From JANQLU01 sp964434955 (lineage in GTDB: Bacteria > Planctomycetota > Planctomycetia > Pirellulales > Pirellulaceae): a stretch of DNA of 26,690 nucleotides. Position 1 is the first letter of the stretch, and each line of letters opens with the position of its first letter. The translations under genes were made by a program, and so were the position numbers. The stretch is taken from NCBI GenBank assembly GCA_964434955.1, contig CAYSXI010000059.1, forward strand, positions 1-26,690. Reading direction: 5' to 3'. The notes under the pieces were generated by a model. It did not search any database. It was given only the letters and a program-made list of their open reading frames with translations, and was not told the DNA's origin. Positions 6,730 to 15,208 of this stretch are shown piece after piece.

Positions 6730-7443
6730 ATGCCCAATACGCTTAAGCTTTTGATTCCCATTGGACTGGGGATTGCCGCGGCAATCATCAACTTTGTTGT
6801 GCTTTCGTCGTCGACCAAGCCGGTCAAGTTTGTCGTTGCCAAGAAGGACATCAAAAAAGGTGAATACTTCGTCGACAACGTCGAGGAAGCAGACGTTCCC
6901 GTGGGAATGGCAGGCAGTTTGAAAGAAGTTGCGATAATGCATGCGGATCGAGGTCTTTTGAGCGGCCAGCGTGCGACGCGAGACATATCGGCTGGCGACA
7001 TTATTTTGTATCGTGACACCGCGATCAAAGGCTCTCCGCCCCCCGATTTCCGAACGGCCAGTGAGCGAGCCAAGCCTGTGCCCCTGGACGGACACCGGAT
7101 TTATGGATCTTCCATCGGTGACAATATCTGGTTTGTCGTTCCCGGCTTCGAAAAAGTGGAAGGTCGAAATGAGCGCGACGCCAAATACGTCGGCGCTTCG
7201 CAAAAGCTGGGTCCTTTTCGAATCATTGCGATTGGCGAAAAAACAACAACGGTCTCCGATGAGAAGGGTGAACGCTACTCATACAATTCCGATTCGGTCA
7301 CCATTGCTTATGATCCGGCGTCAGAGGATCAGGCGCAGAAAGCCATGGTAGATACACTTTTGGCCTTTCTAGAAGCCAAGGAAAAAGACACGTCGCGCAA
7401 GTTGAAAATGCTGGGCGTCGAATTCAAGCCGGTTGAGAATTAA
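6730..7443 (+). CDS. cpaB: CpaB/RcpC-like Flp pilus assembly protein (SAF domain)
   Basis: A 237-residue protein with a transmembrane helix at about 6-25, then a SAF domain at about 33-96 (F-V-V-A-K-K-D-I-K-K-G-E near its start; S-G-Q-R-A-T-R-D-I-S-A-G-D-I-I near its end). The SAF domain is the hallmark of CpaB/RcpC, a periplasmic protein that works with the secretin to pass the pilus through the outer membrane. The C-terminal half (about 105-237) is a beta-rich region ending in a helical Lys/Glu-rich tail. Proteobacterial CpaB proteins are usually somewhat longer. No secretin gene lies next to it here, which is unusual. It heads the motor block, 23 bases before the ATPase gene. Confidence 0.78.
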   Translation: MPNTLKLLIPIGLGIAAAIINFVVLSSSTKPVKFVVAKKDIKKGEYFVDNVEEADVPVGMAGSLKEVAIMHADRGLLSGQRATRDISAGDIILYRDTAIKGSPPPDFRTASERAKPVPLDGHRIYGSSIGDNIWFVVPGFEKVEGRNERDAKYVGASQKLGPFRIIAIGEKTTTVSDEKGERYSYNSDSVTIAYDPASEDQAQKAMVDTLLAFLEAKEKDTSRKLKMLGVEFKPVEN

Positions 7444-7466
7444 CCGAGTTCGGAAAGCGCTCGTCC

Positions 7467-9338
7467 ATGATCATACGCTACAACAAAATCGGTGATCCGA
7501 AACAGGAACTTTATAGCGTCGAGTCGGATTCGATTCGCGTCGGTTCCAATAATCGCAATAACATTGTGCTCAATAGCCCGATTGTTTCGAGCTTGGCAGC
7601 CATTGTTTCTCGTAGCGATTTGGGTTGGGAATTGACCTCGACCTCCCCGAATGAAATCCTGGTCGGTGGGCATGCGATCCACAATGGCGAAAAAACGATT
7701 GTCTTGGCCGACACGCCAATCGAGATCTATCCTTATGAGCTTTTTCTCGACGCGGTCCACGAAACACAGATTGCCGGTCCCGACCGCGGTGAACTGGACA
7801 ATCAGTTATCCGAGTTCATCATTCGGATTCACAAGCGTGTTCTATCTCAGATTGACTTGAATAGCGACGCTTTTCAGCCAAACGATCCGGAATTCCTTCG
7901 CTCGCAGGAAAATAACATCGAGGAGTATGCTCGGATTGAGGGCTTGAATCGGCCCGAGCATAAACGGATTCTTGAGCAAAGTGCCGGAATGACGGCCATG
8001 TCCGAATTGTTGATTCAGGTTCTCGACTCGATCCAGCAGTCGGCGCAATGGAAGAGCGATGCGATTTGGAGTGAATTGCATACTGCGGTCGAGCAACAAG
8101 AAGCAGACATGCAACGAATCGTCGAGCGAATCCGCAAGGTCTTGAAACTGGATGAAGTTGCCGACAAAACTGACCAGGTCGAGAAAGTGGAATTGGGCTT
8201 TTGGTCCGCCTGGGAAGAAGTGGCCAACGATCTCTACCCGGAGCTGCTCGAGTACCTCGGGCTGCGATATGTCAAAAAGCAGATCAAGGACATCATGTTT
8301 GGCTATGGCCCGCTCGAGGACCTTTTGCGTCTTCCAAGCGTGTCGGAAATCATGGTGGTCAGCCGAGATCAAATCTACATTGAAAAACGCGGCGTGCTCG
8401 AGAAAACAGGTCGTCGTTTTGTTTCTGATGAAGTCACTGTTTCCATCATCGACCGAATCGTTCAAAAGGTTGGGCGACGGATCGACAAATCGGACCCCCT
8501 GGTCGATGCGAGATTGACGGACGGTAGTCGTGTGAACGCGGTCATTCCTCCGATCGCGATTAATGGACCCTGCATCACGATTCGTAAGTTTCCGGACAAG
8601 CGGCTCGAGATTTCCGAACTGATCAAGTACAAATCCTTGACCAACGCGTCGGACCGATTTCTCAAGGCCTGCGTCATCGCCGGTTGCAACATTTTGGTCT
8701 CAGGTGGTACCGGTAGCGGCAAGACGACACTTTTGAATTGCCTGAGTGACTACATTCCGGACAAAGACCGGATTGTCACGATCGAAGATACGGCGGAGCT
8801 TCAACTGGCTAAAGAGCATGTCGTACGCATGGAAACCAAACCGGCCAATGTCGAAGGCAAAGGTGAGTTTGATATTCGAACCCTTGTCAAGAATTCGCTG
8901 CGGATGCGACCTGATCGAATCGTTGTCGGTGAATGTCGTGGACCGGAAGCACTGGATATGTTGCAGGCCATGAACACCGGTCACGACGGATCGATGACAA
9001 CCATTCACGCGAACACATCGGAGGATGTGATTTTGCGTCTGGAAGTCCTGGTGCAACAAGCTGCCGAACTTCCCCTCCAGTCGATTCATCGTCAAGTTGC
9101 ATCAGCGATCGATATCGTTGTTCAACTCGCGCGACTCGAAAATGGCCGGCGTTGCGTTACTCAAATCACCGAGTTTGTTGACTACGACGAATCGGAAGAA
9201 CGGATCGTGACCAAGGACATTTTCAAGCTGGGCGACGGCGGATACAGCGCCTCGTTGGTGCCGACTGGATGTTTGCCGACATTCATGCCTCGCTTGATTG
9301 AACACGACTTACTCGACCTCGAATTGTTTTACAGCTAG
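7467..9338 (+). CDS. tadA: Tad secretion ATPase TadA/CpaF with N-terminal FHA-like domain
   Basis: A 623-residue ATPase that powers Flp pilus assembly from the cytoplasm. The C-terminal half is a clear CpaF-type GspE ATPase: Walker A G-G-T-G-S-G-K-T-T at 413-421, Asp box T-I-E-D-T-A-E-L at 438-445, Walker B R-I-V-V-G-E at 484-489, and His box G-H-D-G-S-M-T-T-I-H at 505-514. Before it comes the usual CpaF N-terminal region (about 260-360). In addition, residues about 1-98 look like an FHA fold (I-R-V-G-S-N-N-R-N-N-I-V-L at 23-35). The usual phosphothreonine-binding features are lost: the Arg of GR is Ser27 and the conserved His of VSRxHA is Ala. A helical linker follows (about 108-245). CpaF proteins of proteobacteria lack an FHA domain, so this is a domain addition. 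Confidence 0.95.
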   Translation: MIIRYNKIGDPKQELYSVESDSIRVGSNNRNNIVLNSPIVSSLAAIVSRSDLGWELTSTSPNEILVGGHAIHNGEKTIVLADTPIEIYPYELFLDAVHETQIAGPDRGELDNQLSEFIIRIHKRVLSQIDLNSDAFQPNDPEFLRSQENNIEEYARIEGLNRPEHKRILEQSAGMTAMSELLIQVLDSIQQSAQWKSDAIWSELHTAVEQQEADMQRIVERIRKVLKLDEVADKTDQVEKVELGFWSAWEEVANDLYPELLEYLGLRYVKKQIKDIMFGYGPLEDLLRLPSVSEIMVVSRDQIYIEKRGVLEKTGRRFVSDEVTVSIIDRIVQKVGRRIDKSDPLVDARLTDGSRVNAVIPPIAINGPCITIRKFPDKRLEISELIKYKSLTNASDRFLKACVIAGCNILVSGGTGSGKTTLLNCLSDYIPDKDRIVTIEDTAELQLAKEHVVRMETKPANVEGKGEFDIRTLVKNSLRMRPDRIVVGECRGPEALDMLQAMNTGHDGSMTTIHANTSEDVILRLEVLVQQAAELPLQSIHRQVASAIDIVVQLARLENGRRCVTQITEFVDYDESEERIVTKDIFKLGDGGYSASLVPTGCLPTFMPRLIEHDLLDLELFYS

Positions 9339-9345
9339 TTTCATC

Positions 9346-10188
9346 ATGTTAATGACCCTCGCAGCCGTCGTATTAATGGGATTGTCAGTCGCGCTACTGG
9401 CATACCTGATCGTGCCTGCATGGGATGAACTTGCCGGGCGATTCATTCGCGACTTGACTCCGCGTTTGAAAGCCTTGGACATCGAAGAGAAAGTTGTCCT
9501 GAACCTGATGCGTTGGTGGGGCATCAGCATGATCGCGGTCCTGTTTTTGATCGGCGTGGTTTGGGGCAAATTCATTATTGCGGGCGGGATGTTCCTGATC
9601 TTGATTTCGGTACCCCGTTTCATGCTTGATCAGATGATCGAGAAGCGGCGGATCAAGATTCGTGATCAGTTGGTGGCCGCTGCGATTGGTTTGGCAAACA
9701 CCACGCGTGCTGGCCTGACGCTTGCCCAGGGGTTTGCCAACATCAGCAGTGATATTCCCGAGCCACTTGGCAAGGAATTTCGCCGGATTGTGCGTAACTA
9801 CGAATCCGGTCAACCATTAAAACAAGCGATTCGCGAGGTCAAACAACGAATTGACATCGAGTCGTTCAACATATTTTCTTCTTCGATTTTGGTGGCACTC
9901 GAACAGGGGGGCAATATCTCCCAGGCGCTCGACAAAATTAGCGCGGGCTTGGCGGAATTGCAGCGACTGGAAAGAAATATTGAGTCCAGTTCGGCCGGAG
10001 GTCGGCGATTGACCCTGGTGTTGGGAATGTTTCCGCCCGGATTTTTGCTCGGATTCTATGTGTTGGATCCAGCATCCGTTGGGTTGTTGTTTGAAACCCT
10101 GGTCGGCCAGTTCGTCTTGTTGGCGATTGGCTTCCTCGTGTTCGTCGCCGTTCGATGGTGTATCTATATTTTGGACATCGACGTTTAG
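9346..10188 (+). CDS. tadB: Tad pilus inner-membrane platform protein TadB
   Basis: The ATG at 9346, seven bases after the ATPase stop, gives 280 residues. A TTG at 9298 would overlap the ATPase gene and is rejected. The protein has hydrophobic segments at about 3-24, 56-72, 75-90, 217-236 and 247-272, surrounding a cytoplasmic T2SS-F-like helical domain (about 105-215; note R-D-Q-L-V-A-A-A-I-G-L-A-N and L-E-Q-G-G-N-I-S-Q-A-L-D). This is the layout of TadB/GspF-like platform proteins, which sit on the ATPase and pair with TadC. The order ATPase, TadB, TadC is the standard Tad order. Confidence 0.92.
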   Translation: MLMTLAAVVLMGLSVALLAYLIVPAWDELAGRFIRDLTPRLKALDIEEKVVLNLMRWWGISMIAVLFLIGVVWGKFIIAGGMFLILISVPRFMLDQMIEKRRIKIRDQLVAAAIGLANTTRAGLTLAQGFANISSDIPEPLGKEFRRIVRNYESGQPLKQAIREVKQRIDIESFNIFSSSILVALEQGGNISQALDKISAGLAELQRLERNIESSSAGGRRLTLVLGMFPPGFLLGFYVLDPASVGLLFETLVGQFVLLAIGFLVFVAVRWCIYILDIDV

Positions 10189-10191
10189 AAA

Positions 10192-11103
10192 ATGATATTA
10201 ATTGCCTGTAGCGTCATGGGAATTACTTTTGCGGTTTCAGCCTGGCTGGTTCTGTCGGTCACGAGTGCGCGCCGAAAGGCCTACGAGTCGGCCCACCGTT
10301 TCGAGCAGCAACGTCGCGAAGAGCTCCGTGAGAAAAGTTTTACTTACCGTCATTTCGAACCGGCACTCGACGAGATCGGTGAGATCATGGGGAAAGGGAA
10401 CGAGGAAAAGCTGCAAACTCTCGGAGAAACCATAGCCGCGAGCGGAATCGGAGTCCCTTGGAAACCGGAAGAATTCGTATCGGCCAAGATTTTGGAAAGT
10501 GCGGCGATGGGAGTTGTCGGCTTCCTTTTCCTCAACTTGGTTCTCGGTTACAGCTTCATGTTTGCCGTTCTGTTGGGGCTCGGTTTTGGCGCCGCGATGT
10601 ACTGGCTTTTTTCTTCGTCGGTGAAGCGCAAGGCAACCAAACGTCGATTGAAAATCAAACGAGACTTTGCAGCCGCCATTGATTTGCTTGCCCTGATGAT
10701 GGAAGTCGGCGGTGGATTCCTGGACAGTTTGAAAGTGGTCGCACAGGAGTATCAGGGAAAGTCCTTGGGCGACGAGCTTTCCACCATCGTCAACGACGTT
10801 GAGCTTGGAAAGCCAAGAAAGGCGGCCCTCGAAGGTTTCGCCAATCGCATGCTGGACGAGGATATCTCGGAAGTTGTGTTTGCCTGTAATGAATCGGAAG
10901 AGTTGGGGGTTCCCATTTCGGAGACGCTGAGAACTCAGGCGGATCGAATTCGACAGAAGCGAAGTACGTGGGCGGAGAAAGCCGCTCAGGAGGCCGAAGT
11001 CGCGCTTACGTTTCCCGCGATGATCATCATGATTGCCTGCTTGATTACGGTTGGAGCACCCTTTGTCCTTTCAGGTCTCGGGGCCTGGAATTCTGCGTTC
11101 TAG
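10192..11103 (+). CDS. tadC: Tad pilus inner-membrane platform protein TadC
   Basis: A 303-residue protein starting 3 bases after the tadB stop. It has a helix at about 2-22, two membrane segments at about 105-145, a T2SS-F domain (about 160-275; R-D-F-A-A-A-I-D-L-L-A-L-M-M-E-V-G at its start and C-N-E-S-E-E-L-G-V-P-I-S-E-T-L near its middle), and a C-terminal helix at about 276-297. The motif spacing and its place after TadB identify it as TadC, the second half of the TadB-TadC platform. Confidence 0.92.
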   Translation: MILIACSVMGITFAVSAWLVLSVTSARRKAYESAHRFEQQRREELREKSFTYRHFEPALDEIGEIMGKGNEEKLQTLGETIAASGIGVPWKPEEFVSAKILESAAMGVVGFLFLNLVLGYSFMFAVLLGLGFGAAMYWLFSSSVKRKATKRRLKIKRDFAAAIDLLALMMEVGGGFLDSLKVVAQEYQGKSLGDELSTIVNDVELGKPRKAALEGFANRMLDEDISEVVFACNESEELGVPISETLRTQADRIRQKRSTWAEKAAQEAEVALTFPAMIIMIACLITVGAPFVLSGLGAWNSAF

Positions 11104-11112
11104 GAACACAAC

Positions 11113-11874
11113 ATGAACTACGTTATCGAAATTACCGGTGCTACTTCCGAAGAAATTCGTCGTGAGTTGAGCGGTGAATCAAACTTGCTGGGTTCGGGCA
11201 GCCGCTGCAGTATTCAATTGAGCCATCCCGAGCTGGAAGAATCCGCGCTTCAGATCGATGTTCGGGCTGATGATGTTTGGATCCAAAACCTGAATCCCTA
11301 TTCGATCTACCTTGGGGCCGAGGAAGTCAAGGCCAACGCCTGGGCCCATTGGGAGATGGACTCGCCGATTCAATTGACGCAAAGTATCAGCGTCGAGCTG
11401 CAGAAAGTCGTTCCCAAAGCGGCCGAAGGCGCCGCAGAAACCAAGGAAGCCAGTGACGCTTCGAAGAAAAGTCTTAACACGGCCAAGATCGTGCAGATTG
11501 GCCTCATCGTGGTTTGTTTTGCCGCGGCACCGATCATCATGTTTTCCGGAAAGGGCGAGACAGCCGTTGCCGCCAGCCAGGAAAGTTTTGAATTCAATGA
11601 TACGATCGAGTTGCTGACGAAGAATGCAGCACTGAGCCCCGAAATTCGTGTTCTTCGCGACAGTTTGCAGCGTGCCTGGATGGCGGATGTTCGCTGGGAA
11701 AAGACCAACCCTGACATTGTCGTTAGGCGATACCAACAACTGACAAATCATCGGCTGGTTCGTATGGATGAAGACAAGCTCAAACAAGCCGGCTTCAACG
11801 ATGACGTCAACGACGCCATCGCCGATATTCGACTGCTCGCCAAGCGCCGGCTTTCCGAATTGGATGTCAACTAA
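11113..11874 (+). CDS. FHA-like membrane protein at the end of the Tad cluster
   Basis: A 253-residue protein. Residues about 1-97 resemble an FHA domain (L-L-G-S-G-S-R-C-S-I-Q-L-S-H-P-E-L at 25-41, and I-Q-N-L-N-P-Y-S-I-Y-L-G later). The phosphopeptide-binding Arg and His are absent, as in the domain on the ATPase. A linker rich in Ala, Lys and Glu follows, then one transmembrane helix at about 126-146, then a periplasmic domain of about 105 residues. The topology (FHA in the cytoplasm, helix, periplasmic domain) would suit a link between the cytoplasmic motor and the envelope parts. It starts 9 bases after tadC and appears to be the last gene of the operon. It could also be a regulatory scaffold; I do not recognise a named family beyond the FHA-like fold. 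Confidence 0.75.
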   Translation: MNYVIEITGATSEEIRRELSGESNLLGSGSRCSIQLSHPELEESALQIDVRADDVWIQNLNPYSIYLGAEEVKANAWAHWEMDSPIQLTQSISVELQKVVPKAAEGAAETKEASDASKKSLNTAKIVQIGLIVVCFAAAPIIMFSGKGETAVAASQESFEFNDTIELLTKNAALSPEIRVLRDSLQRAWMADVRWEKTNPDIVVRRYQQLTNHRLVRMDEDKLKQAGFNDDVNDAIADIRLLAKRRLSELDVN

Positions 11875-11879
11875 TCGAA

Positions 11880-13223
11880 CTATTTTTCAGCATCGCGGAT
11901 GCAGTACAGTTTTTTGACACCGCGGATGAACAACGCGTTGTTGCTGACGGCCGGAGACGACCAGAAAACATCGTCGATCTTGCCTTTGCCAAGGACTTTG
12001 AACTCGGATCCCACTTCGACAACGCAGGCGTTTCCACTTTCGCCAAAAACAATCAGCTGATTTCCAACGATCAGTGGGCTTGAATTGACCATTCGGATAC
12101 CCGGCAGTCGACTCTGATATTTTCGTTCACCGGTTTTCGCATCGTGGCATCGAAGGACGCCGTTGTTGACGACGTAAACCCAATCGCCGGAGGAAACCGG
12201 TGACGCCATCCCCGGGGCAGACCGCGGTTGGAGCCAGTCGCATCCATCAAATTGTGCGTTGACTTTGTTTGGTGTGACGTTTCCATTCGCCCCTGCGGAA
12301 ACCGCAAACAAAGGGCCCTTCGAAAAGGGATCGCTTCCGCCAAAGTAAATTCGATTTTGATCGGAACAGACAGAGCAGGCAGTCGCCGACTTTACTTTGT
12401 CGGCTGTCCACAGTTGCTTGCCGCTTTTCGGATCGAACGATTCAATTTGCATTCCAGCAGAAACAATCAACTCATTTCGCTTGGTGTTTTTCCAAACGAT
12501 GGGGGTGCTCCAGGAAGTCTGGGCTTTCTTTCTCGACTTGGACCAAACCTTGTTGCCGGTTTTGGGGTCCAGGCAAAGGAGTTCCGATTTGTCCACGTTG
12601 AACAGTTGAAGGTAAATGCGGTCGTCGAACATGGCGAGCGAACTGCCGGTACCGAAGTCGTTATTCGTTTCATAAACTCCCACCTCCGTTTTCCAAAGCT
12701 GTTTACCCTCGGGCGAGAAGCCTACCACGACCCCAGCCATTCCAAAGTAACAGTAGACGCCGTTTTTATTTGCGACGGGGGTTTCTGTCGCGAAGCTATT
12801 TGAAGGGTGAACCGCAAATTTCGGAGTCCCTTTCTTGACGGGTTTTTCCCACAGCGTTTTTCCGTCCTTGGCACTCAGGCAGAGCACCTTCCATTCAATC
12901 TCGAAGTCCGGCTTCTTACCTCGCCCGCCCATGCTCTGGGGTGTCCGGACTCCATTGGCAAAGTTCTTGGGGCGAACGTCCTTATCAGATATGGCGGTGG
13001 TGAGAAAAACCTTGTCGCCGACAATGACTGGTTGGGACCAGCCGGAACCTGGAACCGACACGGACCAAGCGAGGTTCTTTGAATCGCTCCACTCGCTCGG
13101 AACTGTCTGATTGTCGACGTGTCCGTTCCCATCGGGTCCGCGGAACTGAGGAAAATCCTGGGCGGAAAGGGCCGACGAAAGAATCAATCCAAGGAAACTG
13201 GCTATCAAAAATCGACTCGACAT
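11880..13223 (-). CDS. Exported PQQ-like beta-propeller protein
   Basis: A 447-residue protein with a signal peptide (residues 1-21, ending L-S-A-Q) and several beta-propeller blades with the pattern of PQQ-like/quinoprotein repeats, for example S-A-K-D-G-K-T-L-W-E, S-P-E-G-K-Q-L-W-K, D-P-K-T-G-N-K-V-W-S, D-P-K-S-G-K-Q-L-W and D-A-K-T-G-E-R-K-Y-Q. The mature start F-P-Q-F-R-G-P-D-G-N-G is typical of a large planctomycete family. Whether it binds PQQ or acts like BamB in protein assembly cannot be told from sequence. The gene converges on the FHA-like gene with only 5 bases between the stop codons and no visible terminator. No functional link to the pilus is evident. Confidence 0.88.
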   Translation of the reverse strand: MSSRFLIASFLGLILSSALSAQDFPQFRGPDGNGHVDNQTVPSEWSDSKNLAWSVSVPGSGWSQPVIVGDKVFLTTAISDKDVRPKNFANGVRTPQSMGGRGKKPDFEIEWKVLCLSAKDGKTLWEKPVKKGTPKFAVHPSNSFATETPVANKNGVYCYFGMAGVVVGFSPEGKQLWKTEVGVYETNNDFGTGSSLAMFDDRIYLQLFNVDKSELLCLDPKTGNKVWSKSRKKAQTSWSTPIVWKNTKRNELIVSAGMQIESFDPKSGKQLWTADKVKSATACSVCSDQNRIYFGGSDPFSKGPLFAVSAGANGNVTPNKVNAQFDGCDWLQPRSAPGMASPVSSGDWVYVVNNGVLRCHDAKTGERKYQSRLPGIRMVNSSPLIVGNQLIVFGESGNACVVEVGSEFKVLGKGKIDDVFWSSPAVSNNALFIRGVKKLYCIRDAEK

Positions 13224-13296
13224 TTTTTCTCCGATCGGCGCGTAGATGTAGGTAAGAGTAGTTTCGTAACAAGCCCAAGTTTGGATTCAATCTTTG

Positions 13297-14082
13297 TCAT
13301 TGTTGACAGTGATCGCAACAAAACACCTTGCGTCCGGCCAGTTCAAATTGACGTATATCGCTCTGGCATCTTGGGCAACTTTGTTTCTTGTAGATGTTGG
13401 TTCGCTCGTGTTTTGTCAGGCGGCTTGGTGTTTTCGAGGAAGACTTTAGATCAACCGTGATGATTCGGTTGTATTTTACTCCGATGGACATCAGCTGCGT
13501 CGTCAGCGACCAAAGGTCATCGAACTCGTTTCTCGAGACCTGTTTCAAGGGGCGCTCTGGATGAAGCTGTGTCCGAAAAAGCAATTCGCTTCGATAGATG
13601 TTCCCAATACCTGCGATAATCGACTGGTCCATCAAAGCCCGCCCCAGGCTCGACCGACTCCGTTGGAATTTTTGCCATACTTTTTCCGAATCCGATTGCG
13701 AATTGAGCGGGTCTTCGCCAAGTCGCTCTCGAATGGCATTCATTTCGGTTCGACTGATCAGTTCGCAGCAATTGGGACCGTTCAAGTCAAAGGTCTTCTG
13801 TTGACCGATCAATCTCACTCGGACGGCGCCTTTCGGCTCCGGAGCTGGATTCTTGAACACGCGAAATTTGCCGTAAAGACCAAGGTGCACATGCACCACC
13901 TGCCGCGGCCATAGGTAGAACAGGTGTTTGCCGTGGGCGACGATGTCCCGAAGTCGTTTTCCGGAAAGTTTTTCAGCCTCTTTTGCGAACCTGCCTTGGG
14001 GAGAGAGCACCGCCACCTTTTGATCAACGAACCACTTGTTCTGATCGCGCGCGATTCGATGGATACTATGGCCTTCGGGCAT
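13297..14082 (-). CDS. nei: Endonuclease VIII-like DNA glycosylase/AP lyase (Fpg/Nei family)
   Basis: A base-excision-repair enzyme that removes oxidised bases and cuts the abasic site. The start at 14082 gives M-P-E-G-H-S-I-H-R, which sets catalytic Pro2 and Glu3 in place; an upstream in-frame start would bury them. Total 261 residues. Lys52 (A-H-G-K-H-L-F) matches the conserved DNA-contacting lysine. The helix-two-turn-helix domain spans about 130-180 with G-I-G-N-I-Y-R-S-E at 158-166. A C-terminal zinc finger has Cys236/Cys239 and Cys256/Cys259, with Arg251 in the usual loop. M-P-E-G-H and V-V-H-V-H-L-G-L-Y-G are close to actinobacterial-type Nei. The ATG overlaps the stop of the phosphatase gene by one base (TGATG), so translation is probably coupled. 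Confidence 0.92.
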   Translation of the reverse strand: MPEGHSIHRIARDQNKWFVDQKVAVLSPQGRFAKEAEKLSGKRLRDIVAHGKHLFYLWPRQVVHVHLGLYGKFRVFKNPAPEPKGAVRVRLIGQQKTFDLNGPNCCELISRTEMNAIRERLGEDPLNSQSDSEKVWQKFQRSRSSLGRALMDQSIIAGIGNIYRSELLFRTQLHPERPLKQVSRNEFDDLWSLTTQLMSIGVKYNRIITVDLKSSSKTPSRLTKHERTNIYKKQSCPRCQSDIRQFELAGRKVFCCDHCQQ

Positions 14083-14939
14083 CACGCGGTCTTCAGATTG
14101 GTCCGATCTTGAGCTTTTTTCAAAAGCCGGAAAGGAGCCATGATGTTGTCGAACCAACGGATCGACGTCTTGCTCACTTGTCCAAGAATCATCGTTGCGT
14201 CGTCTTCCTTCAAATTGGAACTTGAGTATCCGGCAAGTGTCGTACGCAGCGTTGGAATCACGTTCTCAATGTTGGTCATGTCGACTTGGGAAAGGAGCTC
14301 CAAAACTCCGTCGATTCCAAGTTGTTGTCCATTCGCATCCACCGATTCCGGAAGCGCGTCACTGTAGATCAGAAAAACGTCTCCAGGTTCGAGTTTGATA
14401 TCGATGGTCGAGTAATCACTTGCGCCGCCAATTCCCAGGGGCAGGTTCCCGATTCCCTGGGCGTCTTTTTCTTGAGTCGCGGCGACCGATTGCCAACTCA
14501 TTGATGAGCTTCGGTAAACCAGGGGATAAGGGTGCCCGGCCAGGCTGATCGAGAGGGTCCTTCGAGGCTCGAAGAACGTCGCAACGGCCGCGGTTGCAAA
14601 ACCGCTGTCACCGGAAATCTCTTCAAACTGCCGATTCATCTCCTGAACAAATTTGTTCTGGTTGATCGTGTTGACATGGTTGCGAAGCAGATCGCGAAGC
14701 CCGATCGCCAACTCGGCGGCGCTGGCCCCATGCCCACTGATGTCGGCCAACAAGATTCGGGTGATTCTTCCCGAGGCACAGGAAGTCAAATAGTAGATGT
14801 CACCTCCGCCGACGGAGCTTCCTTCAAAGGGATCACTGGCAACGTAGACATCGATCCCTGGAGCTTCGAAAGCCTGATCAATGGCTTGATTTCCGCCCCG
14901 AATTTCCATGCATTGCATACGTTGCGGCGGATTGGACAT
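14082..14939 (-). CDS. PP2C/SpoIIE-type serine/threonine phosphatase
   Basis: A 285-residue soluble protein that is essentially a stand-alone SpoIIE/PP2C catalytic domain. The metal-binding aspartates are visible: Asp47 in G-G-G-D-I-Y, Asp66 in A-D-I-S-G-H-G, Asp194 in L-I-Y-S-D-A-L, and Asp246/247 in K-E-D-D-A-T-M. A-G-H-P-Y-P-L at 134-140 is also typical. Enzymes of this type often act on anti-sigma-factor antagonists or in stress signalling. There is no attached receiver, PAS or GAF domain, so its signal input must come from a partner or be absent. It is the first gene of a pair with the DNA glycosylase. A role on the nearby FHA proteins is not supported, because those domains look unable to bind phosphothreonine. 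Confidence 0.9.
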   Translation of the reverse strand: MSNPPQRMQCMEIRGGNQAIDQAFEAPGIDVYVASDPFEGSSVGGGDIYYLTSCASGRITRILLADISGHGASAAELAIGLRDLLRNHVNTINQNKFVQEMNRQFEEISGDSGFATAAVATFFEPRRTLSISLAGHPYPLVYRSSSMSWQSVAATQEKDAQGIGNLPLGIGGASDYSTIDIKLEPGDVFLIYSDALPESVDANGQQLGIDGVLELLSQVDMTNIENVIPTLRTTLAGYSSSNLKEDDATMILGQVSKTSIRWFDNIMAPFRLLKKAQDRTNLKTA

Positions 14940-14967
14940 TTCTACGCGAAGGTTCGATTGAAAAACG

Positions 14968-15165
14968 ATGTCAGACGATAACCGTCAAACTTTGCGGGAC
15001 AAAACCAACAGATTTGCCGGGATCAAGATTTTGAACTGCTTTTTGTTTGGGCCCCTCCCGATCTCGAGGGACACCGGAATCAATGTACAAAAAACGGGCG
15101 ATCGCGTGTGGATTCCTATCGTCAACGCGGCAAAAATAAGCGATAGCGAACGATTGCTAGAATAG
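14968..15165 (+). CDS. Possible small protein, unknown
   Basis: A 65-codon frame from ATG at 14968, divergent from the phosphatase gene. The peptide is of mixed composition with no repeat or membrane segment, and has a plausible soluble look (S-D-D-N-R-Q-T-L at the start). There is no clear ribosome binding site, no recognised family, and a longer overlapping frame on the other strand. It may be coding or chance. It lies 43 bases before the metalloprotease-like gene. Confidence 0.3.
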   Translation: MSDDNRQTLRDKTNRFAGIKILNCFLFGPLPISRDTGINVQKTGDRVWIPIVNAAKISDSERLLE

Positions 15166-15208
15166 GTACTAGAGCCAATCCAACTCACTCTGAAATTCTG
15201 GAGCGAAT

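Noticed and set aside
12228..12803. 191-codon plus-strand frame
   Set aside because: It lies wholly antisense to the beta-propeller gene, which has a signal peptide and repeated blades. The frame has no domain pattern.
14082..14939. Phosphatase acting on the pilus FHA proteins
   Set aside because: The FHA-like domains lack phosphothreonine-binding residues and the genes are on opposite strands with another gene between, so nothing in the sequence supports the link.
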